Positions 34,456 through 44,567 of a stretch of 64,000 nucleotides of DNA are shown piece by piece (within the stretch, counting starts at the first letter, position 1; each line of letters begins with the position of its first letter). A program made the translations under genes and the position numbers. Source of the DNA: Paenibacillus sp. FSL W8-0186 (GTDB lineage Bacteria > Bacillota > Bacilli > Paenibacillales > Paenibacillaceae); assembly GCF_037969765.1 (NCBI RefSeq), contig NZ_CP150207.1, positions 3,155,001-3,219,000 of the forward strand. Direction: 5' to 3'. The notes below the pieces were generated by a model. That model saw only the letters and a program-made list of their open reading frames with translations. It did not search any database and had not been told where the DNA came from.

Positions 34456-35553
34456 ATGGATAAAATTACCAGATTACAAATATTTTCTATGTATAATCTG
34501 TATATTTTTACGGTGACCATCGCCTTCTTATCAGGCCTGTACATCCAGAATAGCCACTACTCCACACCGATAAGTATCATTATTGGAGGCTTGGTCAGCA
34601 TCCTTTTTCTGTATCCTGCCTACAGAGTCACCGTAATTCGGCCTAACGAGACGATCATCCAATATGGCAGCAGCATTGTGGGCAAAGTGCCGCATGCTTT
34701 TTTTATTCTGGTGATTGCCGTTATGAATCTGCTCCTCGCCTCGCTCAACCTTCGCGAACTTGAGGATTTTCTCATTCAGGTTTACTTGCCGGGAACTCCA
34801 TCATGGCTGATCGCTCTGATGTTCGGGTTCTGCGTGGCCTATTGCGTACGTTCTGGAGTCACGACTATTTTCCGGGCAGCTCTGGGCATTTTTGTTATTA
34901 GTATTCTAGGTTTTGTCGGCATTCCATTCATGGTGACGCAAGCCATGCGCATTGAAGTGCTTCCCGCTCTGATTAACCAATTGGATCTAAAAGAGGTCGG
35001 CACGACCGTTTACGATTGCGTCACGATTTTTGGGGAGTTTGCTTTCCTGTTTCTGATTATGCCTTACATTAAGACACCTAAAAAGGTCTATCGGACAGTG
35101 GCTCTTACCATCCTGTCTTCGACCGTTATTATTCTGTCTCACATTATCCCGATCCTGATGATTCTAGGTCCGCAGCTAGCGGCTAATCTGACTTATCCCG
35201 ACCTGGATCTCGTTCGTTCCCTGCGTACCGGGTCATTTGTGGAAACATTGGACCCTATTTTAATCATCCTGTGGCTGACCAGTCTGTTTATTAAGGTCTC
35301 TTTTATGATATTCATCGCCGTCTATGCCATATCCCTGCTAGTGAAACTGCCGGATCACAAACCGCTCGCCCTTTCGTTTACAGCCTTTTCCTGCATTCTA
35401 TCCATGCTGATCGTTCGCTCCCAAATCGAAGTAAATTACTTGCTGCTTGAGGGGCTGCCGCCGCTGCTCATCTTTATTGAATTTGTGATTCCAGTGATCT
35501 ACTGGACCGCCAACGGAATAAAATCCCGCAAAAATAAAACGAAAAATGCTTAA
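34456..35553 (+). CDS. Spore germinant receptor subunit B (GerAB/GerKB family)
   Basis: A 365-residue APC-superfamily protein with ten TM helices. The family blocks are LQIFSMYNLYIFTVTIAF at the start, and LNLRELEDFLIQVYLPGTP and FGEFAFLFLIMPYIKTPKK in the body. The B subunit binds the nutrient germinant. It is the last gene of the operon; GGGAGGAAATAGCAA precedes ATG 34456. No strong terminator follows, only short inverted TGCTTAAGCA repeats at 35549-35570. Confidence 0.93.
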   Translation: MDKITRLQIFSMYNLYIFTVTIAFLSGLYIQNSHYSTPISIIIGGLVSILFLYPAYRVTVIRPNETIIQYGSSIVGKVPHAFFILVIAVMNLLLASLNLRELEDFLIQVYLPGTPSWLIALMFGFCVAYCVRSGVTTIFRAALGIFVISILGFVGIPFMVTQAMRIEVLPALINQLDLKEVGTTVYDCVTIFGEFAFLFLIMPYIKTPKKVYRTVALTILSSTVIILSHIIPILMILGPQLAANLTYPDLDLVRSLRTGSFVETLDPILIILWLTSLFIKVSFMIFIAVYAISLLVKLPDHKPLALSFTAFSCILSMLIVRSQIEVNYLLLEGLPPLLIFIEFVIPVIYWTANGIKSRKNKTKNA

Positions 35554-35604
35554 GCATTTTGCTTAAGCACTTCTCATCCAATAAAATTTGCATAAACCTA
35601 CCGG

Positions 35605-37269
35605 CTAGTTCGCCCACTCTATCCAGTACTCGCCAATCGGTGTCATGACCAAATACCAGTCATCCCACTTTTTGCTGGCCTGAACCATCATCGGAGCAAG
35701 TCTGCCCTTCTCTGCCGTCCGGTCGAATGGCTGTTCATAAAAGACGGTATCCTGTTTAAGTTCTATGCTGGCGTCCACTTCGGCAGCCGTACCGAGCCGC
35801 GGATGAGGTTCATAAATCCATCCCATACCTTCACCGGTTTGGATTTTGTACCAGTTGCCTGCCTTCGCCGCTGCTTGCAAGGTTTGCGGACTTAAACGGG
35901 TTGTTGCCTTAGACAGAAAATTCGGCTCGCTGTATACGTCCCGCGCCTCGGTTAGGGTCAAAGTCCCCTCTTCCAGCGGCTGCTCGGCCCGGTTGCGATT
36001 GCGGCTCAGCCACAGTCTATAGCCTTCGTCCGCAAGCCATATGCCGATCCCTTTATTTCGCTTCCATTCCTCGGCAAATGCGGACAGCGGCAGATGCGCT
36101 TCGCCTGTCTTAATGCCGATTTCCGGCGTGAAAGCGGGACGCCCGAATGTCGTGATGAACCAATCCGTGTACCCTCCGCCGGAAGGATTACTCGTCGGCT
36201 GGACCAGGCTGTATCCAGTCTTGGCAGCAAAGCTGTGGGCCAGCTTCCGGTCGCGCGCCAGGTTGGCCGGAGCTGTCTTGTAGTTCCAATACAGAATCCG
36301 CCCTGCTGAATGGTAGGAAATGGCGATTTCCGGCTGAATCTCATAAGTGAAATTTACGAGACTTTGATTCTCCGTCGTTTGCAGCGGCTTGGCCCCTTTG
36401 TAATTCATCCAGTTCGGCCCAGCCGCGTTGTTATGTATCGTACTCCAGTCTGCGGGATACTGGCGGTTCAAATCTACGCCTTGGGCATTGGCTTTCCAGC
36501 GCGTAAAATCTTTGCTGCCCTGGTTCATCTGCAGCAGCGCATTCCTCGATTTCTCCGGAAAAGCCGTAAGCCCGGATTGCTGAAGCGTAACCCCATCCGG
36601 ATTGACCATGGGCACAAACCAGATTGTCGTTTCGTTCAGCACCTTCCTCGCATCATAGCCGTCGATCGCCGTTCCTGCCCTGTAAGCTTTGGCATATTGC
36701 TCGATCATCTGCAAATTTATCGTCGTCGTTAGCCATTCCCTGGCGTGATGCGATCCGTTTATGAAAATGGCCGCTTCACCCTGACCCAATTTCACCGCCC
36801 AAATCTCCCGGCCGTGCGGCGTTGTGCCGATTGACTTATATTCGATGGTCTCCGGATAACGCTCCGCCAAATCGGCAATATGCGAGGTCATCCTCTCATA
36901 GCTCATAACTGTATCACTTCGCACGATATCCCCGCTGCTTGCAGACGTAGAAGAACTTAACATCGCCAACGACAGCATGGCAGCGAGGATGGGCAGCCAA
37001 AACTTGGCGTTATGCCAGCTGTTCACGGTGCTGATGCGCCTGCTGCTCTTGTTGGTGTTGCTAGTTTTGAAGAGGCTGATGTCGGCGTTACTAGTGCTGA
37101 CACTGCTAGTATTAGCGCCATAAGGGCCAGTGCTGCTAGTGTTGACGCCGAATGCACCTATACTGCAGCCTTTGTTACTAGTATCTGTGCTGTTGCTAGT
37201 GTTTGTGCTTATACTAGTGCTTTTACTAATGTTTTTGGTGTTACTATAGCTCGTGCTGTTTCTAGTCAC
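35605..37269 (-). CDS. M14 zinc carboxypeptidase with N-terminal low-complexity extension
   Basis: A 554-residue peptidase. Residues 1-85 are Ser/Thr/Asn-rich (repeated TNTSNSTDTSN-like blocks), then comes a membrane or signal segment (88-105). The M14 domain spans about 120-420: zinc ligands in GSHHAREW (His175, Glu178) and a His in AISYHSAGRI, with catalytic Glu in PAFTPEIG. Two SH3-like segments end the protein. It removes C-terminal residues from peptides or peptidoglycan stems outside the cell. GTG 37269 has an ideal GGAGG 7 nt upstream, so the odd extension seems to be truly translated. A shorter GTG start near 37026 has no ribosome-binding site. Confidence 0.85.
   Translation of the reverse strand: MTRNSTSYSNTKNISKSTSISTNTSNSTDTSNKGCSIGAFGVNTSSTGPYGANTSSVSTSNADISLFKTSNTNKSSRRISTVNSWHNAKFWLPILAAMLSLAMLSSSTSASSGDIVRSDTVMSYERMTSHIADLAERYPETIEYKSIGTTPHGREIWAVKLGQGEAAIFINGSHHAREWLTTTINLQMIEQYAKAYRAGTAIDGYDARKVLNETTIWFVPMVNPDGVTLQQSGLTAFPEKSRNALLQMNQGSKDFTRWKANAQGVDLNRQYPADWSTIHNNAAGPNWMNYKGAKPLQTTENQSLVNFTYEIQPEIAISYHSAGRILYWNYKTAPANLARDRKLAHSFAAKTGYSLVQPTSNPSGGGYTDWFITTFGRPAFTPEIGIKTGEAHLPLSAFAEEWKRNKGIGIWLADEGYRLWLSRNRNRAEQPLEEGTLTLTEARDVYSEPNFLSKATTRLSPQTLQAAAKAGNWYKIQTGEGMGWIYEPHPRLGTAAEVDASIELKQDTVFYEQPFDRTAEKGRLAPMMVQASKKWDDWYLVMTPIGEYWIEWAN
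37020..37260 (-). repeat. Degenerate CTAGT-rich repeats encoding the peptidase extension
   Basis: The word ACTAGT/CTAGTG recurs roughly every 20-30 bp across this stretch (for example near 37090, 37107, 37136, 37176, 37195, 37214). This produces the Ser/Thr/Asn-rich N-terminus. It looks like a decayed tandem repeat. Confidence 0.6.
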
Positions 37270-37281
37270 TTGATTTCCTCC

Positions 37282-37979
37282 GCATGATGTTTTGGTTCTT
37301 TCGACCTACTACGGAGGATATAAGAAATCTAGCAATCTGGCAATACAAATTTTGATAATTGCTATATTAGGAACCAACATGCCTCTTGTATTTACTTCGC
37401 ATCCAGTTGCCATAACTGGTGAGGGCCGCTTACGATCCGGTCTCTTGAAGCCTCCCCGTGGAATGACATTGGCAAGTAACCTGTACCCATATACACTTTC
37501 TTCACCTTCCAGAAGCTCATGTAACACGCAAGTACCCATACACGGATCATTTTAAAACGGAATGTATTTTATAGAGCTAGTTAAGCTCTTTTTGTCAGAA
37601 AAACATGTGCTAAATGTATAACATGCAATTAGTTTGCCTGCTAAGAGCCTGTTCGCCGAAATAGCTTAAAACTAAATGCAGGTTTTGCAGTTAGTTCCCC
37701 TCGACAGAGCCAAAACCGATAAACTAACTGCATGAAATACATCTAGTTAACTAACTCGCGACCATCTAGCAACAGTTAGAAATCTGTAACCTGAACGTCC
37801 AGGTACAGTAACTAAACCAGAGTTAAATTTATGAAGGGAAAGACTCCAGTTCCATGAAGGGGCCGTGAGGCTGTTACATCATTCTCTCGACCCTCTTGGC
37901 GGCTGATTGGTATTTCCGCACGATTGCCGTATTCCGTAACACGCATTCACTCTTATCTGCGCGCATTTTTCGCTAAAAT
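37282..37979. other. Long intergenic region with hairpin-forming repeat
   Basis: About 700 bp without a supported gene. At 37686-37732 perfect 11-bp arms TGCAGTTAGTT / AACTAACTGCA enclose a 25-nt loop. Further TTAGTT/AACTAA words surround it (37628-37820). A 76-codon leftward frame at 37539-37309 lacks a ribosome-binding site. The region may hold a dispersed noncoding repeat. Confidence 0.45.
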
Positions 37980-38008
37980 GAAAAACCGCCAAGCCTCAGC
38001 TTGACGGT
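37980..38008 (-). terminator. Terminator of the prohibitin-like gene
   Basis: ACCGTCAAGC-tga-GGCTTGGCGGT hairpin followed by five T on the minus strand, just past the stop at 38042. Confidence 0.8.
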
Positions 38009-38041
38009 CCATGTACTTCCTTCCGTATAATCAGCAACAGC

Positions 38042-38881
38042 TTACTGATTTTGACTCACAAAGGATTGAATATCGATAAACGGAGTAGCTCCGCCACTCA
38101 CTGCAGGCAGACGTCCATCCCACTTCTCGAGGGCCTTCTCCTGCACTTCGATTTGCTTCAGTTGTACCAGTTCTGGCGTAACCTCCTGCTTCTTCAGCTT
38201 GAGGGACTCGGCCTCAGCTTGAGCCTGGGCGATCTTTTGCTTCGCTTCGATTTCAATCCGCTTTAAATCGTTCTCCGCCTTCAGCGCCTGCTGCTGAGCG
38301 ACCTGCTTCGCTTCAATCGAATTGTCGAACGCTTCGGAGAACTTGAAGTTCACAATATTGATTTCATTTACAATCAAATCGTATTTAGCCATCCTTGCCG
38401 TCAAATGCTCGCTGATCTCTCCGGCTACGATATCACGCTTTGCGATCAAGTCCTCAGCGGGGTACCGTGCGGTAACCTCCTTGACGACTTCCTGCACCGC
38501 TGGGTTAATGATGACCGAATCATAAGCTCCCCCAACATTATTCATCAAATTGTAGGCCGACTCTTTATTGACGGAATAGTTGACGACGACATGCGTCGAT
38601 ACCGGCTGCAAATCCTTGGACGATGCGGTCGTATCCGTTTCCGTCTTCGTTACCTGGGTATTTACCTGAATCACCGTCTGAATGAAAGGAATCTTCAAAT
38701 GAATGCCGGGCGACAAAATATTGTCGTTGAGTTTTCCAAAAGTTTTATACAACCCAACATGGCCGTACTGCACCTGCGTCACACTGTTCATCCCTACAAA
38801 AGCCAAAATCACGATCACTGCGATTGCAGCTATCCCTTTGTATCCCGTGTTTTTCCTTGGTTTGTTAGGTACTGCTTCCAT
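38042..38881 (-). CDS. SPFH/prohibitin-family membrane protein
   Basis: A 279-residue HflK/HflC/prohibitin-like protein. One N-terminal TM helix (about 15-33, IAAIAVIVILAFVGMNS) precedes the SPFH domain (about 40-200). A long charged coiled coil (about 190-245, QQQALKAENDLKRIEIEAKQK) follows. Such proteins build ring scaffolds that organise membrane proteases and lipid domains. ATG 38881 is used with GGAGGGG 8 nt upstream. It appears monocistronic, with its own terminator. Confidence 0.9.
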   Translation of the reverse strand: MEAVPNKPRKNTGYKGIAAIAVIVILAFVGMNSVTQVQYGHVGLYKTFGKLNDNILSPGIHLKIPFIQTVIQVNTQVTKTETDTTASSKDLQPVSTHVVVNYSVNKESAYNLMNNVGGAYDSVIINPAVQEVVKEVTARYPAEDLIAKRDIVAGEISEHLTARMAKYDLIVNEINIVNFKFSEAFDNSIEAKQVAQQQALKAENDLKRIEIEAKQKIAQAQAEAESLKLKKQEVTPELVQLKQIEVQEKALEKWDGRLPAVSGGATPFIDIQSFVSQNQ

Positions 38882-39101
38882 GATAGATCCCCTCCACATT
38901 ATGTGTATCGCTCGCCGGCTGTCTTGGCGCCGTTAATGGATAATACGCATCACCAGGCAAAAGGTAACAAAACTCCCTTCAAAAAATATCTGAGCTTAAA
39001 ACAGGAAATGGTTATCATTGTCCAGACTTTGAATCGGGGCGTATGATTCGGTTTGGATAATACTCAACTGTCGTTGGAGGAAAAGAAGTTATAAGTAACG
39101 T

Positions 39102-39199
39102 AGAAAGCCTCGTGAACGTGGAGATAGCACAAAGAAACGGGGTCTAAGCAACGAACAAGTATGTGTTTTAGTCGCGAGAGACCGTAAAGTGGAGAGAAA
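39102..39199 (+). pseudogene. IS1595-family transposase fragment
   Basis: Plus-strand translation RKPRERGDSTKKRG then LSNEQVCVLVARDRK aligns with RKPRKRGGKAKYRG and ISHDQVCVVARDRQK of the transposase in the 16.7-18.6 kb element. No zinc ribbon, other catalytic segment or terminal repeat was found around it, and the upstream frame is shifted. This is a relic of a related element. Confidence 0.75.
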
Positions 39200-39312
39200 T
39201 AACATTATGATCAACCACCAGTTTTGCAGAATGGAGGAACACTTGTCCCGTTACGCGGCATTTATAAAACATTAGGTGCTTTAGTTTAGTTAAATAAGAC
39301 TATACAATGAAA

Positions 39313-39342
39313 TAGAACTTCCAAATAATAATGGAAGTTCTA
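39313..39342. terminator. Hairpin terminator
   Basis: TAGAACTTCCA / TGGAAGTTCTA with an 8-nt loop. T-rich sequence follows on the plus strand, and it lies just beyond the end of the leftward ABC ATPase gene. Confidence 0.65.
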
Positions 39343-39368
39343 TTTTTCAATTACTTCACATGAAACTT

Positions 39369-40175
39369 TTACTTTCTAGAAAGCCAGGCGCGGTCATTTC
39401 TCCAGGTGACATCGACCGGCAGTTCGAAGAAGTCTGACAAGGTATCCCCGCGGAACAGCTCCTTCGTATTTCCCTGCATGAACACTTCACCGCGCCGGAG
39501 AAGCAGCGTCTTGGCAAAGGCCGGTACGATCTCCTCCGTATGGTGAGTAACATAGATCATATGCGGAGCGTCGGGCTGTACCGCCAGCTCCTGAATGCTG
39601 TCCAGCAGCCCTTCCTTCGAGATGAAATCGAGGCCGTTCGCAGCTTCATCCAAAATCAGCAGTTTGGGTTCTGCCATCAATGCCCGTGCAATGAGCAGCT
39701 TTTGCTGCTCGCCCTGGGAGCAGGTCTGATATGTGCGATCCAGCAAATGGCCGCATCTTAACTGATGCATCAATGCCTCCGCCCGGTCAAAATCCTCGCT
39801 TGACGGCTTTTCATACAACCCGATCGATGCAAATTTCCCGCTCACAACCAGATCCTGCACCTTCTCGGATGCATGAATTCTTTGCTGCAGAGAAGAGCTG
39901 ACCCACCCGATCGATTTACGCATTTCCCTGACGTCCACTTCGCCATATTTATGCCCCAGTACGGAAATCGTGCCCGTTGTCGGCCAAATGTACCCGTTGA
40001 TCATATTAAGCAATGTCGTTTTACCCGACCCGTTCAGCCCAAACAAAGCCCAATTCTCGCCAGGCGCGACCTGCCAGTCTATCCCGTCCAGCACAACTTT
40101 GCCGTCCCGCCGCCATGTTACATTCTGCATCTCAATCACTTGACTAAAACCCTCCGACCGGTTCGAATCACTCAT
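39369..40175 (-). CDS. ABC ATPase, YlmA/ModF-like, no permease partner
   Basis: A 268-residue single ATPase domain: Walker A LFGLNGSGKTTLL, Q-loop WVSSSLQQRIH, signature CSQGEQQKLLIARAL (a variant of LSGGQ), Walker B LLILDEAANGLDF and H-loop YVTHHTEEI. It resembles YlmA-type proteins. No permease or binding protein is adjacent. It may act with a distant membrane partner or in a non-transport role. GGGAGG precedes ATG 40175. Confidence 0.88.
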   Translation of the reverse strand: MSDSNRSEGFSQVIEMQNVTWRRDGKVVLDGIDWQVAPGENWALFGLNGSGKTTLLNMINGYIWPTTGTISVLGHKYGEVDVREMRKSIGWVSSSLQQRIHASEKVQDLVVSGKFASIGLYEKPSSEDFDRAEALMHQLRCGHLLDRTYQTCSQGEQQKLLIARALMAEPKLLILDEAANGLDFISKEGLLDSIQELAVQPDAPHMIYVTHHTEEIVPAFAKTLLLRRGEVFMQGNTKELFRGDTLSDFFELPVDVTWRNDRAWLSRK

Positions 40176-40413
40176 CTACAACGCCTCCCTGACTTAACTG
40201 GTTTCCGTTCTGTCCCTATTCTTAATGATGGGCTTAGATTGCTGCCCTATAATATTTACAAAGCTAACTCGCTGGAATAAACTTGTCAAGCCAGGAATGT
40301 GCATGGAATGTCCTCATTTTGAGCGAAGGATGGTGATATAGACGATGACAAATGTGAAAATATCGGGGCTAGTCGTTCATATATTTAACGGTTACAGAGC
40401 TCGGTTCTAAGCT

Positions 40414-40941
40414 TTACAACCCGACGAGACTTCGGTGTATTTTGATGACGATTTTGCGAATGCAGCTCTCTCTGTGCACGTGGCCGCATGGGCGATGCAA
40501 ATCCGTTGGAAAGAAAACGGCGAATAGTCCCGGCTCCATGATCAAGTCACTGCCTTCATCCTGTCCCGCCCTCCGTTCTCTCCGCTGAACAGCTTCGAAT
40601 TCCTTTTCCGCTTCGGATTCATAGTATTGTATATCGTCTTCGCTTAAGCGGTTCAGGCTAATTTTCAGCCGGTCATCGTATCTTTTCCAGCCAATCCGTT
40701 CCGTACCGCTCACCAAATACTGAATATCTATATAGCTGTAGTGAGATTCGTACTGCTGACCGCTAACCGGCTGTGTCGTATATTCCTGAACAATAGCAAA
40801 CATCTTTCCGCTTTCCAGTTCATATCTGCCTGGCGAAGCATTCTCTAGCTGATGCAGCTTAATGTATTCCAGCCCTCTTCGCACAGCGGAAGGGTATAAA
40901 TGCTTCTCTTGATCCAGGTTTCTGATATCCCCCAGCATCAT
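40414..40941 (-). CDS. YhcH/YjgK/YiaL-family protein
   Basis: A 175-residue cupin-like DUF386 protein: MLGDIRNLDQE, then ESHYSYIDIQYLVSGTERIGW and FAVFFPTDLHRPCGHV with the metal-binding His residues. Relatives are encoded in sialic-acid (YhcH) and other sugar-acid operons and may act as isomerases or anomer-processing enzymes; the activity is not proven. It is the last gene of the sugar locus, 65 bp after the kinase gene. GGAAGG precedes ATG 40941. Confidence 0.85.
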   Translation of the reverse strand: MMLGDIRNLDQEKHLYPSAVRRGLEYIKLHQLENASPGRYELESGKMFAIVQEYTTQPVSGQQYESHYSYIDIQYLVSGTERIGWKRYDDRLKISLNRLSEDDIQYYESEAEKEFEAVQRRERRAGQDEGSDLIMEPGLFAVFFPTDLHRPCGHVHRESCIRKIVIKIHRSLVGL

Positions 40942-41005
40942 GGCTGTTCCTTCCTTTCCCGGATGCGGTTCTTCAAACGCTTGCTGTCATTTTGTCTTCA
41001 AGGAG

Positions 41006-42691
41006 TCAGGAAGAGGTCATGGCCTTTTTTTGCAGCTGCTTTAACCTAGTCATAACTTCATTGCCGCCTCGGCCAAAATAATCATGCAGCCGACGATACT
41101 CCCTATAGAGCTCATCATACATAGCCTGATGCACGGCAGTTGGTGTATAGCTCTTCTCCTGGAGGTGAGCCATATGCCTGGCCGCCTCCTCGATGGTGTC
41201 GTAGCCGCCGCGCAGGGAACCTGCTGCTACCGCTCCAAACATCGCGGCTCCCAGCGCCGGAGTCTGTGTTGAAGCGGCGATTTTGATCTCCCGGCCTGTG
41301 ATATCCGCATACAGCTGCATTAGCAGCTTGTTTTTCTGCGGCAGGCCGCCGCAGGCGTACAACTCCTTCACCTCAAGCCCAGCAGCTTCGAATGCCTCAA
41401 TAATATGGCGAGTGCCGAATGCTGTTGCTTCCAGCAATGCACGGTATATTTCCTCGGGTCTCGTCTGCAGCGTCAGCCCGGCCATCATGCCGCTCAGCTC
41501 GGAATTGACCAGATTAGAACGATTCCCGTTCCACCAATCGAGCGCGATCAACCCGCTCTCGCCAGGCAGCAGCTTAGCCGCTCCCGCCTCCAGCCATTCA
41601 TGAACAGTGACGCCCGCCTGCTCGGCTTCCCTTTCCACGTAAGCAGGCACGGCCTGCTTCACATACCATCCGAACATGTCTCCAACGGCCGGCTGTCCCG
41701 CTTCATATGCATACAACCCAGGTATAATACCGTCCTCTACGACACCGCAAATGCCTTCCACTTGAATTTCCTGTTCACTTAGCAGCAAATGACATAACGA
41801 GGTTCCCATCGATAGCACCATATCCCCAGGTGAGGTCGCGCCGGCGCCGGGAACAGCCGCATGAGCGTCAATGATGCCCGGCGCCACGGCGATGCCTGGA
41901 CGCAAGCCCATCATTGCAGCCGCCTCTTCCGTAAGTACGCCCGCAGACTCGCTGAGTGTCACGATATCTCCCCGGAGCTTCGTCTCGGCGAAGGCGGCAA
42001 AACGCGAATCCAGGTTTTGATAGAAATCCGACCGTGGATATCCCTCTCGCCGATGCCAAAGCGACTTATAACCCGCACAGCCGCTATTGCGCTTTAACAT
42101 CCCGGTCATCACAAATACGATCCAATCCGCAGCCTCCACGAAGCGATCTGCCGCATCATAAATATCCGGGCGTTCCCGCAGCACCTGCAGAGCCTTCGCC
42201 GTCATCCATTCCGAGGACACCTTGCCGCCATACCGTCCAATGAAGCTCTCTGCCCGCGCAGCGGCAAGTTCATTGATCAGATCGGCCTCCTGCTGGGCCG
42301 CATGGTGCTTCCACAGCTTCACATAGGCATGCGGCTCATGACGGTACTCCTCGGCATAACATAACGGATTGCCTTCTTGATCTATGGGAAGTATGGTGCT
42401 GGAAGTAAAATCAACCCCGATGCCAATGATCTGCTCCGGCAAGGCGCCGGAAATCCTTAATACTTCCGGAACGGAGTGCCGCAGCACTTCCACGTAATCC
42501 CGAGGATGCTGCAGCGCCCACTCCGCGCCCAGCTTGACTCCAGTTCCCGCAAGCTCGACATCCATAACACCGTGAGGATAAGGCGTCACATGCCAGGCAA
42601 CCTCCCGGCCGTCGCGGACATCCACAAGCACAACACGTCCCGATTCGGTGCCATAATCGATTCCAAGAACATAGCGAACATCCATATTCAT
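41006..42691 (-). CDS. FGGY-family kinase, ribulokinase (AraB) type
   Basis: A 561-residue sugar kinase with the AraB length and motifs: [19 protein letters not shown] at the N-terminal phosphate-binding site, [41 protein letters not shown] ATP region and [19 protein letters not shown]. It phosphorylates a ketopentose or related ketose such as ribulose. Paired with the adjacent L-fucose isomerase homologue, which also converts D-arabinose to D-ribulose in known enzymes, it would give D-ribulose-5-phosphate. L-fuculose phosphorylation is the alternative. No aldolase of the FucA type is present. Confidence 0.87.
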   Translation of the reverse strand: MNMDVRYVLGIDYGTESGRVVLVDVRDGREVAWHVTPYPHGVMDVELAGTGVKLGAEWALQHPRDYVEVLRHSVPEVLRISGALPEQIIGIGVDFTSSTILPIDQEGNPLCYAEEYRHEPHAYVKLWKHHAAQQEADLINELAAARAESFIGRYGGKVSSEWMTAKALQVLRERPDIYDAADRFVEAADWIVFVMTGMLKRNSGCAGYKSLWHRREGYPRSDFYQNLDSRFAAFAETKLRGDIVTLSESAGVLTEEAAAMMGLRPGIAVAPGIIDAHAAVPGAGATSPGDMVLSMGTSLCHLLLSEQEIQVEGICGVVEDGIIPGLYAYEAGQPAVGDMFGWYVKQAVPAYVEREAEQAGVTVHEWLEAGAAKLLPGESGLIALDWWNGNRSNLVNSELSGMMAGLTLQTRPEEIYRALLEATAFGTRHIIEAFEAAGLEVKELYACGGLPQKNKLLMQLYADITGREIKIAASTQTPALGAAMFGAVAAGSLRGGYDTIEEAARHMAHLQEKSYTPTAVHQAMYDELYREYRRLHDYFGRGGNEVMTRLKQLQKKAMTSS

Positions 42692-42750
42692 GCTTCTTGC
42701 CCCCTTCTCTCTTGCTCCTCTTTCATTTCTCCCAGCTCCCCCGCTGGCGA

Positions 42751-44544
42751 TTATTTATATAGAGGACCAAAGGCGGCACACGCCCGGTAATCCGCTCCGG
42801 TCGCATCGTCTGCGCCGAAAGCTGACCATACGCTTGGCCGGAAAATATCCTCTTCAGGCACATTGTGCATATTTACCGGAATACGCAGCATCGAAGCAAG
42901 CGTAATCAGTTGGGAGCCAATATGGCCGTAACTGACTGCGCAGTGGTTGGAGCCCCAATGGTTCATGACCGAATAAACATCCTTGAATGCCCCCGATCCA
43001 GTCAATCTCGGCACGAACCATGTCGTCGGCCATGTCGGATCAGACCGGCGGTCCAGCACGTCATGCACATCCTCCGGCAATTCCACAGAATACCCCTCGG
43101 CAATTTGCAGCACTGGGCCGATGCCATGGATCAGGTTGATCCGAGCCATTGTCAGCGGCATACCGCCCCGTGTCGTAAAATCCGTGGAAAATCCGCCCGA
43201 CGGGAAGAAATCCTTGGCCGGGCACCAGGCTACCGCATCCAGACACTTCTGGGCTTCCTCCTCGCTGATTTCCCAGAACGGCTTCATAGCCGGCTGACCG
43301 TTCCGCGACTGCTGGCCTGTGCCATCCAGGGAAGCCGGGCCCGAATTGATCAGGTGGATCACTCCGCCTGCTGCCTGTCCTTCCAGCTTCTTGCCGGTCA
43401 CCCGCTCGACGGCTTCCGGGCTCCAGTACGTACGCACATCGGCAAAAATTTGCGCGGCATTCGTCAGCTGATGCCCGAGCAGCATGGTGATCGCGTTCAA
43501 ATTGTCATTCTCCGTGGCCAGCATAAACGGCTCGCGAATGCCGTTCCAATCAAAGGAGCTGCTCAGAATGGCTTCCATAAAGTCACCGGTCGGCAAATGA
43601 TCCGTCCAGGCTCGCTGTCCCTGAAATCCTGCGGCAATGGCATTCCGCCCTTCTGCTTCTTCGCCGTAGCCCATTTCCGCCAGCTTCGGATTACCGACCA
43701 TGAGGTCGCGGGCGATGAGCGCCATTTTGACTACCGTCTCCCAATCCTGAGCCTTCTGACCGGCAGATCTTTGACGCTCCGGCGGGTTAACGTCCTCCCC
43801 TTCCTTGCAGTGTTTCTTCGTCCACTCCAACGCGCGTTTATATTCTTCCTTATCGTAAATCCCCCGCTCCATCCGCCGGATAAACTCGGTCATATCCACA
43901 TACTCATTGCGCATGCCAAGATAATTTTGGAAGAAGCCTTCGTCCACAATACAGCCGGCAATCCCCATTGACACCGTTCCCATCGACAAATAGGATTTGC
44001 CGCGAATCGTCGCTACAGCAAGCCCGGCCTTGGCAAAATTCAGCAATTTACCCTGTACGTCCTCTGGGATGGTATCATCGCCAATATCCTGCACATCCCG
44101 TCCATAAATGCTGAACGTAGGCAATCCCTTCTGGTTGTGGGCCGCAAGCGCGGCCGCCAAATAGACCGCTCCTGGACGCTCCGTTCCGTTAAAGCCCCAT
44201 ATCGCCTTCGGCATCCACGGATCGGTATCGATCGTCTCCAGCGGATAGCACCAGGACGGAGTTACCGTAATCGTTACGCCCACGCCTTCCCGGCGGAATT
44301 TCTCGGCCGTGCTGGCCGCTTCCCGCACCCCGCCAATCGTCGTATCCGCTACTACGCATTCCACAGGCAAACCGTTAGCATGGCGGAGATTGTCCGATAG
44401 AAAGCGGGCGCAAGCGAGAGCCAGATTCATCGTCGGCTCCTCCAGGGATTCGCGGATTCCGCCGCGCCGTCCATCAATGACTGGACGAATGCCTATTTTG
44501 GGCATAGCGCCCTCCAATCGGTTTACAATCATCGGTGTACTCAT
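42751..44544 (-). CDS. fucI: L-fucose isomerase
   Basis: A 597-residue Mn-dependent aldose-ketose isomerase (L-fucose to L-fuculose; D-arabinose to D-ribulose). The family start [21 protein letters not shown] and the later [17 protein letters not shown] and [16 protein letters not shown] blocks are clear. The metal-binding Glu, Asp and His lie in these segments. ATG 44544 is preferred (AGGAGG 7 nt upstream). It lies between the DHDPS-family gene and the kinase gene in the sugar operon. Confidence 0.94.
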   Translation of the reverse strand: MSTPMIVNRLEGAMPKIGIRPVIDGRRGGIRESLEEPTMNLALACARFLSDNLRHANGLPVECVVADTTIGGVREAASTAEKFRREGVGVTITVTPSWCYPLETIDTDPWMPKAIWGFNGTERPGAVYLAAALAAHNQKGLPTFSIYGRDVQDIGDDTIPEDVQGKLLNFAKAGLAVATIRGKSYLSMGTVSMGIAGCIVDEGFFQNYLGMRNEYVDMTEFIRRMERGIYDKEEYKRALEWTKKHCKEGEDVNPPERQRSAGQKAQDWETVVKMALIARDLMVGNPKLAEMGYGEEAEGRNAIAAGFQGQRAWTDHLPTGDFMEAILSSSFDWNGIREPFMLATENDNLNAITMLLGHQLTNAAQIFADVRTYWSPEAVERVTGKKLEGQAAGGVIHLINSGPASLDGTGQQSRNGQPAMKPFWEISEEEAQKCLDAVAWCPAKDFFPSGGFSTDFTTRGGMPLTMARINLIHGIGPVLQIAEGYSVELPEDVHDVLDRRSDPTWPTTWFVPRLTGSGAFKDVYSVMNHWGSNHCAVSYGHIGSQLITLASMLRIPVNMHNVPEEDIFRPSVWSAFGADDATGADYRACAAFGPLYK

Positions 44545-44567
44545 GATCATTCCTCCTGATCGAATCT

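Larger units (their letters stand above)
38900..39368. other. Intergenic region with IS1595 remnant
   Basis: No intact gene. It contains a decayed transposase fragment (39102-39199) and a terminator hairpin (39313-39342); the rest shows nothing that I can support. Confidence 0.6.

Noticed and set aside
37309..37539. 76-codon leftward frame upstream of the carboxypeptidase
   Set aside because: No Shine-Dalgarno sequence before its ATG and no recognisable domain; I could not distinguish it from chance.
37686..37732. Intrinsic terminator
   Set aside because: Perfect arms but AT-rich, with a 25-nt loop and no T-run; more like a repeat.
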